64,000 nucleotides of DNA from Trematomus loennbergii. Lineage: Eukaryota; Chordata; Actinopteri; Perciformes; Nototheniidae. Made by a program: the position numbers and the translations under genes. The notes beneath the pieces were generated by a model. The model did no database searches. It was not told the DNA's origin and saw only the letters and a program-made list of their open reading frames with translations. Positions 14,322 through 28,900 of the stretch are shown piece by piece (positions within the stretch are counted from its first letter, which is position 1; the number at the start of each line of letters is the position of its first letter). The stretch lies in NCBI GenBank assembly GCA_012861695.1, contig JAAOOA010000583.1:57501-121500 (forward strand), read 5' to 3'.

Positions 14322-16510
14322 ATGGAGATGAACAATAGAGATGAGCTGGCAGTCTGGCTCGAGATTCTGCAAAAAGAAAATCAGGAAATGGAGTTGTTGC
14401 TGGAGCAGGAGAGGACTTTAAGGGATAAGCTTGAGATTGAAGGCGCTAAAAAAAGGAAGCGATGCTCAAAGCATATACAGAGGAATCAGCTTTGCAGTTT
14501 AAGCACAATGTGAAAGTGAAAGCCCAGGAAATTGAGCAGAACGTCTTGGGCGTCAACAATGAGGACCTGAACATGAAATACAGAAACCTCCAGAGGTCAC
14601 ACATGAAGGTCGAAGCCGAGATGGCTGCCTTGAGAAAGGCAAACCAGGAACTCAAACAACTGAAAGAACCCTGTGTTGAGGAGCAAGGTGTAGAGATGGC
14701 TGCTTTGCCTGAGACAAATCAGGAACTCCAACAACAGAAGCAGCGTTGTGTGGAGGAGAAGGATAAAGAGATAGCTGCCTTGCTGAAGGAAAACAAAACA
14801 CTGAAACAAGAGAAGGAGCGTTGTGTTGAGGAGAAAGATGCAAAGACGGCCGCCTTGCAAAAGACTAACCAAGAACTCAAACAACAAAAGGAGCGTTGTC
14901 TTGAGGAGAAATCTGTAGAGATAGCTGCTCTGCGTGAGAGAAACCAGGAACTCCAACAACAAAAGGATCATTGTGTTGAGGACAAAGCTGTAAAGATAGC
15001 TGATTTGCGTGAGAGAAACCAGGAACTCACACAACTGAAGGAGCGTTGTGTTAAGGAGGAGGCAAAGATGGCCGCCTTGCAAACAACAAACCAGGAACTC
15101 AAACAACAAAAGTTGCGTTGCGTTGAGGAGAAAGATGCAGAGATAGCTGCTTTGCTGAAGGAAAACCAAACACTGAAGCAAGAGAAGGAGCGTTGTGTGA
15201 GGAGAAGGTGGACAAGAAAGAGGTTGTGGAGTGAAAGTGGAGGTGGAACCAGAAGTGAGGCATGATGTTAAAATGAATGCCCTGGAAATTGAGCAGAAAG
15301 TATTGCGCTTGAACAATGAGGACCTGAACATGAAATATGGGAAGCTCCTCAAGTTGCATGAGAAGGACAAAGCAGTGATGGCCGCCTTGGAAAAGGCAAA
15401 CCAGGAATTCGAACAACAAAGGAACGTTGTGTGGAGGAGAAGGATGCAGAGATGGCCGCCTTGCTGAAGGAAAACCAAACACTGAACAACAGAAGGAACG
15501 TTGTGTGGAGGAAAGGATGCAGAGATGGCCGCCTTGCTGAAGGAAAACCAAACGCTGAAACAAGAGAAGGAACGTTGTGTGGTGGAGGAGGCGAAGGTGG
15601 ACAAGAAAGAGGTTGTGGAGGTGAAAGTGGAACCAGAAGTGAGGCACAATGTGAAAATGAAGCCCTGGAAATTGAGCAGAAAGTCTTGCGCGGAAACAAT
15701 GAGGAACTGAACATGAAATATGGAAAGCTCCTCAAGATGCACGAGAAGGACAAAGCAGTGATGGCCACCTTGAGAAAGGCAAACCAGGATCTCAAACAAC
15801 TGAAAGAACCCTGTGTTGAGGAGAAGGATGCAGAGATGGCTGCCTTGCAAAAGACAAACCAGGAACTCAAACAAGAGAAGTTGCGTTGTGTGGAGGAGAA
15901 GGATGCAGAGATAGTTGCTTTGCATGATAGAAACCACGAACTGGAACAACAGAAGGAACGTTGTGTGGAGGAGAAGGATGCAGAGATAGTCGCTTTGCAT
16001 GAGAGAAACCACGAACTGGAACAACAGAAGGAACGTTGTGTTGAGGAAAGGATGCAGAGATAGTCGCTTTGCATGAGAGAAACCAGGAACTGGAACAACA
16101 GAAGGAACGTTGTGTGGAGGAAAGGATGCAGAGATAGTCTTTGCATGAGAGAAACCAGGAACTGGAACAACAGAAGGAACGTTGTGTTGAGGAAAAGGAT
16201 GCAGAGATAGTTGCTTTGCATGAGAGAAACCAGGAACTGGAACAACAGAAGGAACGTTGTGTGAGGAAAAGGATGCAGAGATAGCCGCCTTGCTGAAGAA
16301 ACAGCTGAAAAAACCACCACAGGCACTCTGCGTGGTGAGGAGGAGCTTGTGGAGGTAAAGGTGGAGTTGGAGGTGGAACAGGAAGTGAGGGTGGATCCAC
16401 CTGAGCAAACCAATGAGCCGATCCCAACAACGCAGAGGAGGACAACACCACGGTGGAGAAGATTCATCAATTCCTTTTCTTGTATCCGCCCAAACATCAA
16501 CGATGACTAA
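14322..16510 (+). pseudogene. Coiled-coil repeat protein gene, copy C (full length, frameshifted)
   Basis: Same start, modules and C-terminal tail as copy B, with fewer terminal 25-residue repeats. The frame breaks by one missing base at ~14451, then reads cleanly from 14462 to ~15200, the longest unbroken stretch of the N-terminal half among the three copies. More single-base losses follow at ~15198, 15230, 15417, 15487, 15512, 15660 and after 16040. The stop is at 16508-16510. All three copies are broken at different places by single bases, so an intact gene may lie behind sequence error. An alternative is a family of young pseudogenes. Confidence 0.75.
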
Positions 16511-17545
16511 AAAGGAAAACATAAGACTCAAAGGCAGCCCTGACATCGGCTTTAAAAACTTTAAAAAACAAACTCACAACATCAAAAATTAGTAAGACAT
16601 TAAAACATTTCAAGTACAGTCTAAAGCTCAAAGTGAGTGAGCAACAACATATACTCACAGCCAGTCAGGATATATATTTAAACACTTAACAGTTATTAGA
16701 TCTGGTTAGACATCAACAAAGGTTCCAGAAGAGACTCACAGTGATGTGCAGTTTTAGCCACTAGGGGCAAAAAAACAACCTTAATTTTAAAATAAATAAA
16801 CTATTCCTTTGCTTCTAGCACCCCTAAATAAGAGGAACATTTAGTCATTACAAGTTATCAGGTTTATGTTATATCGTCATGTTTGGTTTATAGTGTTCAT
16901 TTTCATATTTAAGTTATATTTTTCATATTTACTTAATAGTTCATTTTTATATTTATGTTATATTTATCATGTTTAGTTAATAGTCAATTTTTATATGTAT
17001 CTTATATTTTTCATATTTACTTAATAGTACATTTCTATATTTATGTTTAGTCCATTGTTTTCTTGTTAAGTTAAAGTCTTGTCAATCAATAAAAAAATAA
17101 TGATAATGATAACAATACTGACACGTTTGATTTATTTCACGTTTGTTTCTCCTGTCTAAGTTTAGCTTCTTGCTTTTAATTTCAAGTCACCAGAGATTTA
17201 GTCTGAGAATTCAACTAATAATAACAATCAATACAAAGACATTCAAATTCAAAATAACACTAGAATTCTTTCTCGTTTGTTCCTCCTGTTTTTGTCAAGT
17301 TACCTTTGTATTGAGTGACTTTAGCTCACCTGGCTCTGCCCTGATCAATACACTGACTTAAAGCTACTTCAGTACTTACTTTATTACCTTGTTTACAAAG
17401 TTTGCATTCAACAATTATCATAATAAATATAAACAAATGAAAAAACAACACTATGTATTTGATTTCTTTCAAGTTTGTTTTAGTCAACTATTTGATTTTA
17501 AATGCAACAGCACCAGCAAAAGTAGATTTTTTTTTACATTTCTGC

Positions 17546-18280
17546 TGATGTCCAGGTGTACAGTATATCAGTATGTAGTGTCTCTACTTTAAAGAGTCCT
17601 CTCCTGCTGATGTTCAGGTGTATATCAGTATGTAGTGTCTCTACTTTAAAGAGTCCTCTCCTGCTGATGTTCAGGTGTATATCAGTATGTAGTGTCTCTA
17701 CTTTAAAGAGTCCTCTCCTGCTGATGTTCAGGTGTATATCGTATGTAGTGTCTCTACTTTAAAGAGTCCTCTCCTGCTGATGTTCAGGTGTATATCAGTA
17801 TGTAGTGTCTCTACTTTAAAGAGTCCTCTCCTGCTGATGTTCAGGTGTATATCAGTATGTAGTGTCTCTACTTTAAAGAGTCCTCTCCTGCTGATGTTCA
17901 GGTGTATATCTATGTAGTGTCTCTACTTTAAAGAGTCCTCTCCTGCTGATGTTCAGGTGTATATCAGTATGTAGTGTCTCTACTTTAAAGAGTCCTCTCC
18001 TGCTGATGTTCAGGTGTATATCAGTATGTAGTGTCTCTACTTTAAAGAGTCCTCTCCTGCTGATGTTCAGGTGTATATCAGTATGTAGTGTCTCTACTTT
18101 AAAGAGTCTCTCCTGCTGATGTTCAGGTGTATATCGGTATGTAGTGTCTCTACTTTAAAGAGTCCTCTCCTGCTGATGTTCAGGTGTATATCAGTGTGTA
18201 GTGTCTCTACTTTAAAGAGTCCTCTCCTGCTGATGTTCAGGTGTATATCGTATGTAGTGTCTTTACTTTAAAGAGTCCTA
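17546..18280 (+). repeat. 57-bp minisatellite, array C (~13 copies)
   Basis: Same unit as arrays A and B. Several copies have lost one or two bases (for example 'atatcgtatg', 'atatctatg'), which interrupts the open frame. The last copy has 'gtgtcttta', as in the other arrays. Confidence 0.95.
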
Positions 18281-19026
18281 CAAGTAGATGGAAAACAGCT
18301 GCAAAGAGACAGAAAATTACAATAAAGAGAAAATTAATCACCATAAAAAAATATTTTAGTAGAGAAATGTTTTCATTGAAGTTAATGTGTTGAAGGGAAT
18401 CCTGTAAAAAAAAGTTTTATTCAAAATGGCACTTTATCAAAATGCAATTGAGCAACTTCAACGTAACTGTATTTTCGGTTCCTATTAGATAAGATGTACT
18501 TTATTGATCCCAAATTGGGAAATGTTTGCGTTGCAGCAGCATAAAAAACAAGGCATTGCACATCATTAGAAATTAAAAGAGTAGAAATAAACATTTCAAA
18601 AATTTGAAACATATCAAAATAGAAATTAAAAAGTAGAAAATATGCATTTGACGTGAAGATGAAACATATAGTACAGCGGATAAGCACAATAATTGTGCAT
18701 TTTATGAGAAAATCATGACATTTCTAACATAGTTAGAGCATACCATAAGGTTTATTTTCAGATGTGGAGGGAAGTCAGATTTGACCTGTGAGGACCGTGA
18801 GAGGTCAAATCCAAGATGGCCGCCAGTCTCTCGGGTCAAATGTTCAAACACGCTTAATTTTGGAACCAAACATTGTAGAAAAACATTTAAGGTGTCATAT
18901 CCAACTAAATTAGGGATGCCCAATCATTTGGTGATACTTTTGAGATCGCCAGAATTCAAGAAAATGAATTTAGTGAAGATAAAGGTAGAAATTGACCAAA
19001 AATAAGCTGTCAATCAGTTGAAATGT

Positions 19027-19115
<89 letters not shown>

Positions 19116-20282
19116 TGTGTGTGTGTGTGTGGTCACCCAGCGCTAGCATTAATACAGAGACTGGAGGAATATGGCTTTACTTGGCACAGTCTGCATGCTG
19201 AAGCAAACATTTGTTTTTGTCTTCAAATACATACTTACATGATTGTGACGAGCATAATATTTGCTCCCCGCCCAACTCTCTAAGTGCTTGAACTCCGTGA
19301 CAGGAGGATGAAGTATGTATAAATGGATGGAACTATCAACAAAACAACAGCGTTTTATTCCCCAATGTCATATTTAATAGAAAAATAATGATGCACCACT
19401 TATTGGAGAAAGAAGAATGGGGAACAGAAAGGTTTAGAGAGGGACAACATGCTGAAACCTTGCAACTTCAGTGCCAGAGAAAAAAGGTACTGTGAGTACA
19501 CTTGTGGTTATTGTCCTCATGTTGCACATAGAAATTCAATTAAGATGTTTACCGCATGTGGGCAAAAATCCATCAATCTTTCAATTTTCTAAAACTTGTT
19601 ATATCCTTAGAGTATTTAAAATGAGTTTTTTTCTCCATGCCATGGAGTCTAAATGGGTAAACCTTTGTATTTGTAATTGTACAGCCATGCTAGGACAAAC
19701 AAATCCCCTTTGCCAATGTTCTCTCTGCACTCTCTGTCACACACACAACAACATAACCCTTTCTTTGCATGACCTCTAAATGTCCATGTGAGCCACTAAA
19801 GAACAGAAAAAAAGCTGCGCTACACCTTGGCTTTATAGGTGGACAGGCAGGGAATCGAACCCCAACCCTCTATAAGTGGAAAGGGACAGCGGTGAACCTT
19901 ATAGTTGAGTGCAGCCCTTTGTTAACAGCGAGGGTTAAGAGAGCTGTTTGTGCTCTACATGGAACTGTTTTCCATCTCCCTCTTTGGTTTACATTATTAT
20001 TATTATTTTTCTATTAAATATGACATTGGGGAATAAAACGCTGTTTTGTTGATAGTTCCATCCATTTATACATACTTCATCCTCCTGTCACAGAGTTCAA
20101 GCACTTAGACTTAGAGAGTTGGGCGGGGAACAAATATGATGCTCGTCACAATCATGTTAGTATGTATTTGAAGACAAAAACAAATGTTTTCATCAGCATG
20201 CAGACTGTGCCAAGTAAAGCCATATTCCTCCAGTCTCTGTAGTAATGCTAGCGCTGGGTGACCATAAATCCACTGGAATATA

Positions 20283-20473
<191 letters not shown>

Positions 20474-20616
20474 TTTTGCAAATTTCAACTGATTGACAGC
20501 TTATTTTTGATCAATTTCTACCTTTATCTTCACCTAAATGCATTTTCTTGAATTCTGGCGATCTCAAAAGTATCATCAAATGATTGGGCATCCCTAATTT
20601 AGTTGGATATACCACA

Positions 20617-20682
<66 letters not shown>

Positions 20683-20916
20683 CACATTTCAACTGATTGA
20701 CAGCTTATTTTTGGTCCATTTCTACCTTTATCTTCAACTAAATTCATTTTCTTGAATTCTGGCGATCTCAAAAGTATCACCAAATGATTGGGCATCCCTA
20801 ATTTAGTTGGATATGACACCTTAAATGTTTTTCTACAATGTTTGGTTCCAAAATTAAGCGTGTTTGAACATTTGACCCGAGAGACTGGTGGCCATCTTGG
20901 ATTTGACCTCTCACGG

Positions 20917-21961
20917 GTTGCGGTCGAATACTCCAAAAAATCAGCTCCTAAGTTCTAACCCTATCGTCTATTCCTTGACCTCGGAGTGAAACGTCATGGG
21001 GTTAAGGGATAGTGGATAGGAGAATTCAAAAGGATTTAGGAGAAGAGACTGCGGTACTTTAGAGAATCCGACTGCACTTTCACTATCCGACGTGTTTATG
21101 ATGCGCCAGCGGAGGTCATAAATGTGCGTCTGCTGCTGTGGGGAAACTATGGAAACTACAGTTTTCTATACAGCGGACTACAACAGGGATGTTTAATAAG
21201 AACGAGGGACTACTGTAAACTCATCTAGAGACTCTGCACCGTGCTCTGATGCTGTTGTGCTTTATGAACGGGGACAACAGAGAAACATATTCTTCATGAC
21301 CAAAGTTGGAATTGAAATAAAAAAGGAAAGTGAAACTTATGCTCGTCACCCTCTTCCTCCGGTCCACATTAATACAAATGATCCCAATACGTATGATTGT
21401 ATGAACTATGAAAAGATCTTAAAAGCAATACAAATGTATTTATTATAAACGTTAGTCCTTAACATCTATCACTGTGTATATCACCATTCAAACATCTTTT
21501 TAAAAGTTGAACAAACCCCACACAGCTCAGTAAAGACTGTGAAATGTTGACTTTATTTGATAATTTCAGTAAAAACTAGCGTTCATATTTCTCTTTTTGA
21601 TTATAATACTGATGAACGTTCAAAACAAAGCACTTTGGCAACTTACCACATACGTTTTGAACCGTAACTTTCATGATATCATTTCTCGTTCATAATCGGT
21701 TGTTTCCGTGAACGGCCGACTGTTGTGTGACGGCAAATGCGGCGGCCGCAAGGCATTGTGGGGCAGCATGTTCTCCTCTCCTTTCGGTTAGGGAGGTCCA
21801 GTGGTTCCTAAGCTAAAGGAGGTTATAAAGGAAGTTTGAAACCTCCTTTCCTTTCATTTAGAGAATTCGAACGGCACTTATCATGGCTGCCACTGAGGGA
21901 CTTCGGGTCATTTCACTCCGTTAGGAAGGTTCCTAAGCTAAATGGACTATTCGACCGCAAC
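20917..21961. mobile_element. 1,045-bp non-autonomous DNA transposon
   Basis: Comparison with units A and B shows an exact insertion. The termini are inverted repeats GGTTGCGGTCGAATASTCC. The flanks duplicate CACGG (20912-20916 and 21962-21966) if the ends are taken as GTTGCGG, or ACG if taken as GGTTGCGG. No long coding frame is present. The interior has words shared by both ends ('tcctaag', 'gagaattc'). The superfamily is undecided. Confidence 0.85.
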
Positions 21962-22099
21962 CACGGTCCTCACGGGTCAAATCTGACTTCCCTCCACATC
22001 TGAAAATAAACCTTATGGTATGCTCTAACTATGTTAGAAATGTCATGCTTTTCTCATAAAATGCACAATTGTTATAATATGAGAGCTTATCCGCTGTAC

Positions 22100-22790
22100 T
22101 AAGAGTAACATCTGCAATAATAATTTATTTTATTGTTTTTTGAAAGTCTCGTTTGTTGCAGTGGATGTTTCATGACGCTCTTCCGCCCTCTAGTGTCCGC
22201 ATGAGGTTACTACAGCTCACAGGTCAACGGTCATTATTAGAATTATAAATAAAGTAAGTATAATTAAAATACAATATAATAAGTGACAAGTAAAAATATC
22301 CAATAATAAAATAAAATAGAATATAAATGTCTTTATTAACACAAGAAGTAAGAGTAACATTTGCAATAGAAAAATGTTTTTAAATAAAGAATATGATTAT
22401 AGGAAGGTAGAAAAAAAGGCCAATGACAAATATTAAATAAAGAAATATTAATCAAGAAGGTAAAATGTTCAATTAATGAAATATAATTTAATAAAATGGT
22501 TTAACGAGAAGTCAAATTTTAAATATGTGATACAAATATAAAGTACATTTATTTAAAAAGTATTTATACACAAATAAATAAATATTTGCGATAAAACTAA
22601 AAAAGAAAATAGAAACAAAAATATTTCCATAATTATAAGAACGTAGAAAAATGTGCAATAAAAATACAAAATTTAAAAATATATGTTAAGTTCAAGTAAA
22701 AATTAGCAAAACAAATATTTAAAAGAAATGTGTAAATATAAGAAAGTAAGTCAAATGTGAATAGAGGAGAGGAGAGGAGACCAGCTGGGT
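22100..22790 (-). other. AT-rich 3' UTR of the Rex1-like LINE
   Basis: No genes. The sequence is A/T-rich with 'agagtaacatytgcaata' repeated at 22103 and 22350. Its position between the fold-back tip and LINE coding remnants, on the same strand as the tail fragment at 18475, suggests it is the 3' UTR. Confidence 0.5.
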
Positions 22791-24840
22791 AAACAGTGCG
22801 TCCTAGCCATCACTGATTCAGGAGTTTGATGGCTTGTGGGACGACAGACAGCCTACTGTAGATCTGTTCTTTTTAAACAGAGGGGCACGATATCTCCGCC
22901 CGGATGGCAGCAGTTCAAAATAAGAGTTAAGAGGGTGCCTCAGGTCACTCACAATATTGTGTGCCAATTTTTAAAACTCTGTCCTTGTATAAGCTTTCTA
23001 TATTGGCAAATGAGATTCCTGTCAATTTACTGGACAATGTTACGGCCCTCCTGACGGACTTTTTCTGTGCCTCAGTGGCGTTGCTGAACCAACATATGAC
23101 GCCGAAGGAGAGCACACTTTCAATAAAAGCATGATGAAACATCTTAACCATTCTGTTGCCGACATTAAAAGACAATTTACGTAAAAAGAACATTCTTTGT
23201 TGAGACTTGGCATTTACTTTCTCAGACCAAACATCCCATCTGAGCTTGTGGTCAAGCACGACACCAAGATACTCGTACTCAGTGACACATTGAATGGGCT
23301 CCCTATCTATAGGGTTGGGGATTGTGCTATTCTAAAATCTATTTCCATCTCCTTTGTGATTGAGGTGTTTAGAAGCAGGTTTGACTTCTCACACCAGTTA
23401 ATAAAGAAGTCAAGGACAGGCCCATGCTCCTCTTCCTCATCAAAGAGGAGGCTGACAGGGCCGTATCAAGGTGCATACTTAATAAAGTGCCTGTTGGGAA
23501 AAGTGCTCAGGAGTTGGTGTATAAAATAAATAAAAGAGAGGATAAGACACATCCCTGGGGTGAGCCTATCCAGGTAGTTATCGTGTCAGAAAGTGCCATG
23601 CCTATTTTGACCTGCTGAGTTCTACAGCTGAGGAAGTCAACGATCCAGGAGGTCGACCAGGTTCAAGTGAGAATTCTTCAGTTCAAATATTTACTAAAAC
23701 ACTTGGCTTGATGGTGTTAAAAGCCGATGAAAGTGGCAAATAGGATCTACATGGGCTTTTGGCTTCTCGAGGTGAGTGTGCAGAAGATGCAGCAGGCGAT
23801 AGCATCTTCCACCCCTCTAGAGGCCTGATATGCAAATTGCATGGGATCTAAGAGGTGCTGCGTTTGTGAGATGAAATGCCTCTTAACTAAACGCTCAAAG
23901 CATTTCATCACCAGTGAGGTGAGTGCTATAGGCCGAAAGTCATTGGGCTCACTGGGCCTGGGGACTTTAGGCACTGGAATAATTGTAGATGTTTTCCAAA
24001 GAGAAGGGACTTTTGCAGATTAAGGGAAGACCTAAAATGTCTGAACACAGGTGCAAGTTGTTCTGCACAGTGTTTTAAAACAGCTCCTTCAATATTATCG
24101 GGGCCAGGGCTTTTTCGTGTATTACACTTCCTGAAGAGATGGAAGGTGTTCAAATGATTTGCCGTCTCCCTTCCCTCACCACTGATCAAGACAGGAGACG
24201 GTTTTCCCCTGCCCTTGTGTGGAGCATTCGTCATGTTTTTAAGTCCCTGCCATGCTTCTCTGGGATTACCAGAGGCCAGAGCTGCCTCCAACTTCTCCTT
24301 ATAGCTACTAACATGTCTCTCTCTAGCAGACTCATCCTGGTTTTTATAAGCTTTTTTCTTCAGAATAATCAGCTTCTTTAAACTGTGAGACACCCAGGGC
24401 TTGTCATTAGAATATATTTTGAAAGACTTAGTGGGTATCACAGAATCTACACAAAAATCAATATAGCTAGACACTGTCCCAACCCGTTCATTAATATCGG
24501 GGGTATCGAATGTTTCCCACTGTGTCCAGTCAAAGCATCCCTGCAGAGCCATAATGCTGTCCTTATTCCACATCCAGTCTTAACTTGAGGTTTCTCCCTC
24601 TCAAGTAGCTCTCTCAAGTAGCCTCTCAAGTAGCCTCCGTAGCCTCTCAAGTAGCCTCCGATAGACAGGGGTAGGTGGACTACACTGTGGTCAGATGTCC
24701 CAAGTGGTGGAAGCGGGGATGCATTGTAAGCGCCCTAACAGTTCCAAAGCACATATCCAGAGTCTTCTCCTTCTTAGTGTGGCAGTCAACGTGCTGGTAG
24801 TAGGTACGCAGGGATTTTTTAACGGACAGACTGTACCATC
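22790..24840 (-). pseudogene. Rex1-like non-LTR retrotransposon ORF, 5'-truncated and frameshifted
   Basis: Read in reverse, the fragments give in order: a linker region with KPWVSHSLKKL (about 24390), RKSPGPDNIEGAVLKHC (about 24090), the reverse transcriptase start NDFRPIALTSLVMKCFERL (about 23920), LLDPMQFAYQASRGVEDA (about 23830), and the C-terminal part with MFHHAFIESVLSFGVICWF (about 23120) and SVRRAVTLSSKLTG. This order and these motifs fit the Rex1/CR1 group of LINEs. The family name is from motif memory, not a search. The catalytic core between about 23750 and 23260 is broken by frameshifts, and part of the endonuclease is missing. It is not expected to be active. Confidence 0.8.
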
Positions 24841-25830
24841 CGTAAGAAACACAATTTCTTGAGTTCTGACAATTTAAAGTCTTTTAAAAGTATGTGTTTG
24901 ATTTACAAATGTTTACATGGACTACCCTACGAAAGACAATACATATCATTTGTCATTTAAAAAAGGGCCACTTCTTTTGATAAAACCTTATCCTCAAACC
25001 GACTGCATTATTTTTTAATAAGTATTGAAATGCAGTATCTTGCTGATGTTAAATCTGCCTTTGTGTAGAAGTGCATTCTGTCTCTGTAGCAGCAGAGCTC
25101 ATACAATGTCCAATAAGAGGGAACAGTGTACAGATCCTAAACTCTGGCTATCGTGACCCTACAGTAATACAATATGCTTCTCATACTGAAGACAGGGTTT
25201 ACTGAGACAGGCATGATTGGTTGTTCATCGTCACATGACAAGCGGTGCGCACTGCCTTGTCCAAAAGTGATACTACTTTCAACTAAGGACACAGCCTTGT
25301 CTACATTGACAAAACTAAACATGGCATGTGATCGTCACCCCAAGCATTCTGCAAATATTATTTTCCTCAGAAGAAGAAGAACCGAACAGCCCTGCCCTTC
25401 CTACTCAGTAAATAGAGATCACAACTTTCATGCCAACCATTAACAGAACATGAGATGTTGTTCTGAAAGCTGTTCCAAATAAAATGTATCATTGATTCAG
25501 ACTCAAACACTAAGTTAGAGTCACACAGTAGGTCTTGTTAACGAGATGAGAGTCTACAACAAGCTTCATTTTGTTATTGCTAACAATGTACTGTTTACAC
25601 ATAAAGATCACGAGTCATTGCTTATTAAGAAACAGGAACTCAAGCTTGAACATGAGGAACTCTTTTATCTGGTCTCACTCTTCCCACTTAGTAAACACTA
25701 AACATACATTTTCATGCAAGTTTTTTAATGGTTTTGAAGGTATTTCAAGGGGATTCTGGTAAGTACTTAGTTTGTGTTTCTTGAATTTTGTATTAAGTTT
25801 GAATATAATTTCTTTATAACTAACAACATG
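24841..25830 (+). repeat. Upstream region of DNase promoter copy P0
   Basis: No gene. 24922-25400 is repeated at 30537-31010 (both include 'catatcatttgtcattt' and 'atgattggttgttcatcg'). 25440-25760 is repeated at 43205-43282 plus 54882-55150, and in part at 37290-37505. These are segmental duplicates of a promoter-proximal region. Confidence 0.75.
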
Positions 25831-25962
25831 GGGGAGATTGTGATTTGGATAGAAATGGAGGTAGGCAGGTGGGAAAGTATATATGATCTGTGTTAAGACA
25901 AAGAACGTGCTCTTTTGGGGAGTTTTGTCTCTCTGACACTTAGCCCTTCTCTGGTCAACTAT
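25830..25962 (+). promoter_or_regulatory. DNase promoter copy P0 (TATA altered)
   Basis: It aligns with P1-P3 through 'tgatctgtgttaagacaaagaa' and 'tctctctga'. The TATA position reads TATATAT (25878) instead of TATAAAT. The non-coding first exon is split by an L2-like LINE after 25962 and resumes at 29845, ending at the splice donor AAG|GTAAGAATA (exon end 29888). Confidence 0.65.
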
Positions 25963-28900
25963 AACTTACAAAACGTTCCTGCTAAACGACTTCTTCACCT
26001 CTCGTGAACTGGATTTTGATGTTCCTGACGGAGACCTGGGTCCACGCTGGCGAGTATACACCGTTCTCTGAACTTCTTCCTCCTGACTGTACATTCTTCA
26101 GCTCCCCCCGTGCCCCGGCCATGGTGGGGGCATAGCATCAGTGTTTAGAGCTAGCCTCCAATGCCGATTGCTTCACCCTGTAACTAGCTATGCAGCTTTG
26201 AGTTGCAGCTTTTTGAACTGAACCCGGCCTCGCCTATACTCTGCGCAGTCGTGTATCGTCCGCCAAAGTGCAATAAGGATTTCATAAATGACTTTTCTGA
26301 CTTTCTGTCCGGGATCATGGTGAAATATGATCGTGTTTTGATCTCCGGAGACTTCAATGTCCATGTGTGTTGCGAGTCCAAACCTCTGGTTAGGGACTTT
26401 TTAAATCTCCTTGATTCTTTGGTCTCGTTCAGTCCGTGGCTGGCCCAACACACGAAAAAGGACACACTTTGGACTTAGTATTATCGTTTGGACTGTCTGT
26501 ATCTGTGGATGAAATATGTGCAGCAACGCGTATCTCAGACCATTTACCGGTTCTGTTTACAACCCATCCCTTCCGCAGGAGTCGAATCACGTGCCCCGGC
26601 GCGTCGTCTGCGTTCGATTAACCCCTTGACTGCCTCACAGTTCTCTGATGTTTTTAATGCTTCTCCGATCTGTAAATTAGATGTGAACTGTGCTTTTAAT
26701 GCTGATGAGCTTATCTCCATGTTTGACTCGACATGCACACTAATACTGGATTCTGTTGCTCCTTTTACGCTTAGACGCACCAAAGTTCTATCAGAGCCGT
26801 GGCTCAATGACTGTACTCGTGCTCTCAGACGCGCTTGCAGGCGTGCAGAGAGAAAATGGAAAAAGGATAAACTCCATGTCTCCCTAGAAATCCTTCGTGC
26901 TTGCCTTTCTGACTACCAGACGGCAGTCAAAGCAGCCAAAACAGAGCACATTTCTCTGTTAATCTCCAAAAACAGCCATAAACCTCAGGTTCTTTTTAAT
27001 GTCCTCAACTCTATCATTAATCCCTGTGATGTTTCTTCTATTGTCCCATCGACTACTCTCTGTGATAAGTTTCTTACATTTTTTATTGAAAAGGTATCTG
27101 CTCTTAGGCTAGCCCACACTAGTGCTACCCCAGATCCTGCTCCTTTTCTGTGCCCTGCTGTCCTCGACCACTTTGAGCCTGTATCCCTCTCTTCTCTCTC
27201 GGATGTAGTCAAGCACCTGCGGCCGACAAACTGCACCTCAGACAGCATTCCCTCTCGCCTTCTCAGAGATGTTTTTGATTCAGTTGGAGCAAGTATTTTA
27301 TTACTTTTAAACACCTCTCTTAGCTCAGGATGTGTCCCAGCTGCCTTCAAACATGCCGTGGTTAAGCCACTACTTAAAAAGAAAAATCTCGACCCCTCCA
27401 TTCTCGCAAATTTTAGGCCCATCTCCCAGCTACCTTTTTTATCAAAAGCCCTGGAGCGAGTAGTCTACGCCCAGCTGCAGTCTTTTTTAACCACGCATGG
27501 AATCCATGAAAAGTTTCAGTCTGGCTTCAAACCCATGCACAGCACTGAAACAGCCCTTTTAAGAGTTTTTAATGATCTGCTCCTAGCCGCCGACTCAGGT
27601 AGCCCAGCTGTCTTGGTGCTGTTAGACCTGACAGCTGCCTTTGACACTGTGGACCATAGCATCCTGCTGTCACGGCTTGAACAGTCCGCTGGCATCACAG
27701 GCTCTGCCCTTGCATGGTTCAGGTCCTACCTGACAGACCGTAGCTTCTCGGTACAGCTAGGTGCCTTCTCCTCTGCCAAAGCCCCTCTTACCTGTGGGGT
27801 TCCCCAAGGCTCGATTCTGGGCCCCATCCTTTTTCTACTGTACATACTGCCCCTAGGTTCAATTCTCACAAAACATAATTCCCTTCCACTGCTACGCCGA
27901 CGATGTACAGATCTATCTGCCTCTCAAAGCAAATGTCAAACACTCACTACAGCAGTTGATGGACTGCTTAGCAGAGATAAAATCCTGGCTGAGCAAAAAC
28001 TTTCTCAACCTCAACGAGAGCAAGACTGAGGTCATCTTTTTTGGACCGCAACCTCCAGCCTCTCCGGTTGATATTCTGGGCTCTCAAAAAAAACATCCTC
28101 CCCTCGGTCATGAACCTTGGAGTGACCTTCACTAGCACTTTTAAATTCGACAAGCAGGTCAGCACCGTAGTCAAATCCTGCTTTTTTAAATAAGACTATT
28201 GGCCAAAACCAAGTCGTATTTATCTTTTAATGACTTAGAAAGGGTTATTAACGCCTTTGTAACCTCGAGACTGGACTATTGTAACGCTCTGTATGTGGGT
28301 ATGGACCAGGCCTCAATTAAACGCCTACAGCTAGTCCAAAACGCAGCTGCACGTTTGCTGACTGGCCACAAAAAGCGTGACCACATCACCCCTATTCTGG
28401 CCTCACTACACTGGCTTCCAGTTCGGTTCAGAATTGATTTTAAAATCCTTTTATTTGTTTTTAAAGCACTAAATGGGCTGGCTCCGGCCTATATAGCTGA
28501 ACTCCTCCAGCGCTACACCCCAGCCAGAGCTTTAAGGTCTGCTGACCAGCTGCTGCTGGTAGTGCCCAAGACCAGGCTAAAACCCGAGGGCACCGAGCCT
28601 TCGCAGCAGCTGGCCCTAGGCTCTGGAACACTCTGCCCCTCCATGTGAGGTCGGCCCAGACCCTAGGGGTTTTTAAATCTAAACTAAAAACACACTTCTT
28701 CTCTCTGACCTTCTAGCCTTTTCTTATCAAGCTCCACCTTCGTGGAATCAGCTTCCAGTTTGTGTTCGGGCGGCAGACAACCTATCCGTTTTTTAAGAGT
28801 ACGCTTACGATCTTCCTTTTTGATAAAGCTTATAGTTGATATAATAATCTAATAAGACTGCATTGACGTAGATACGCTGTGCCTCTTCACCTACATTTTG

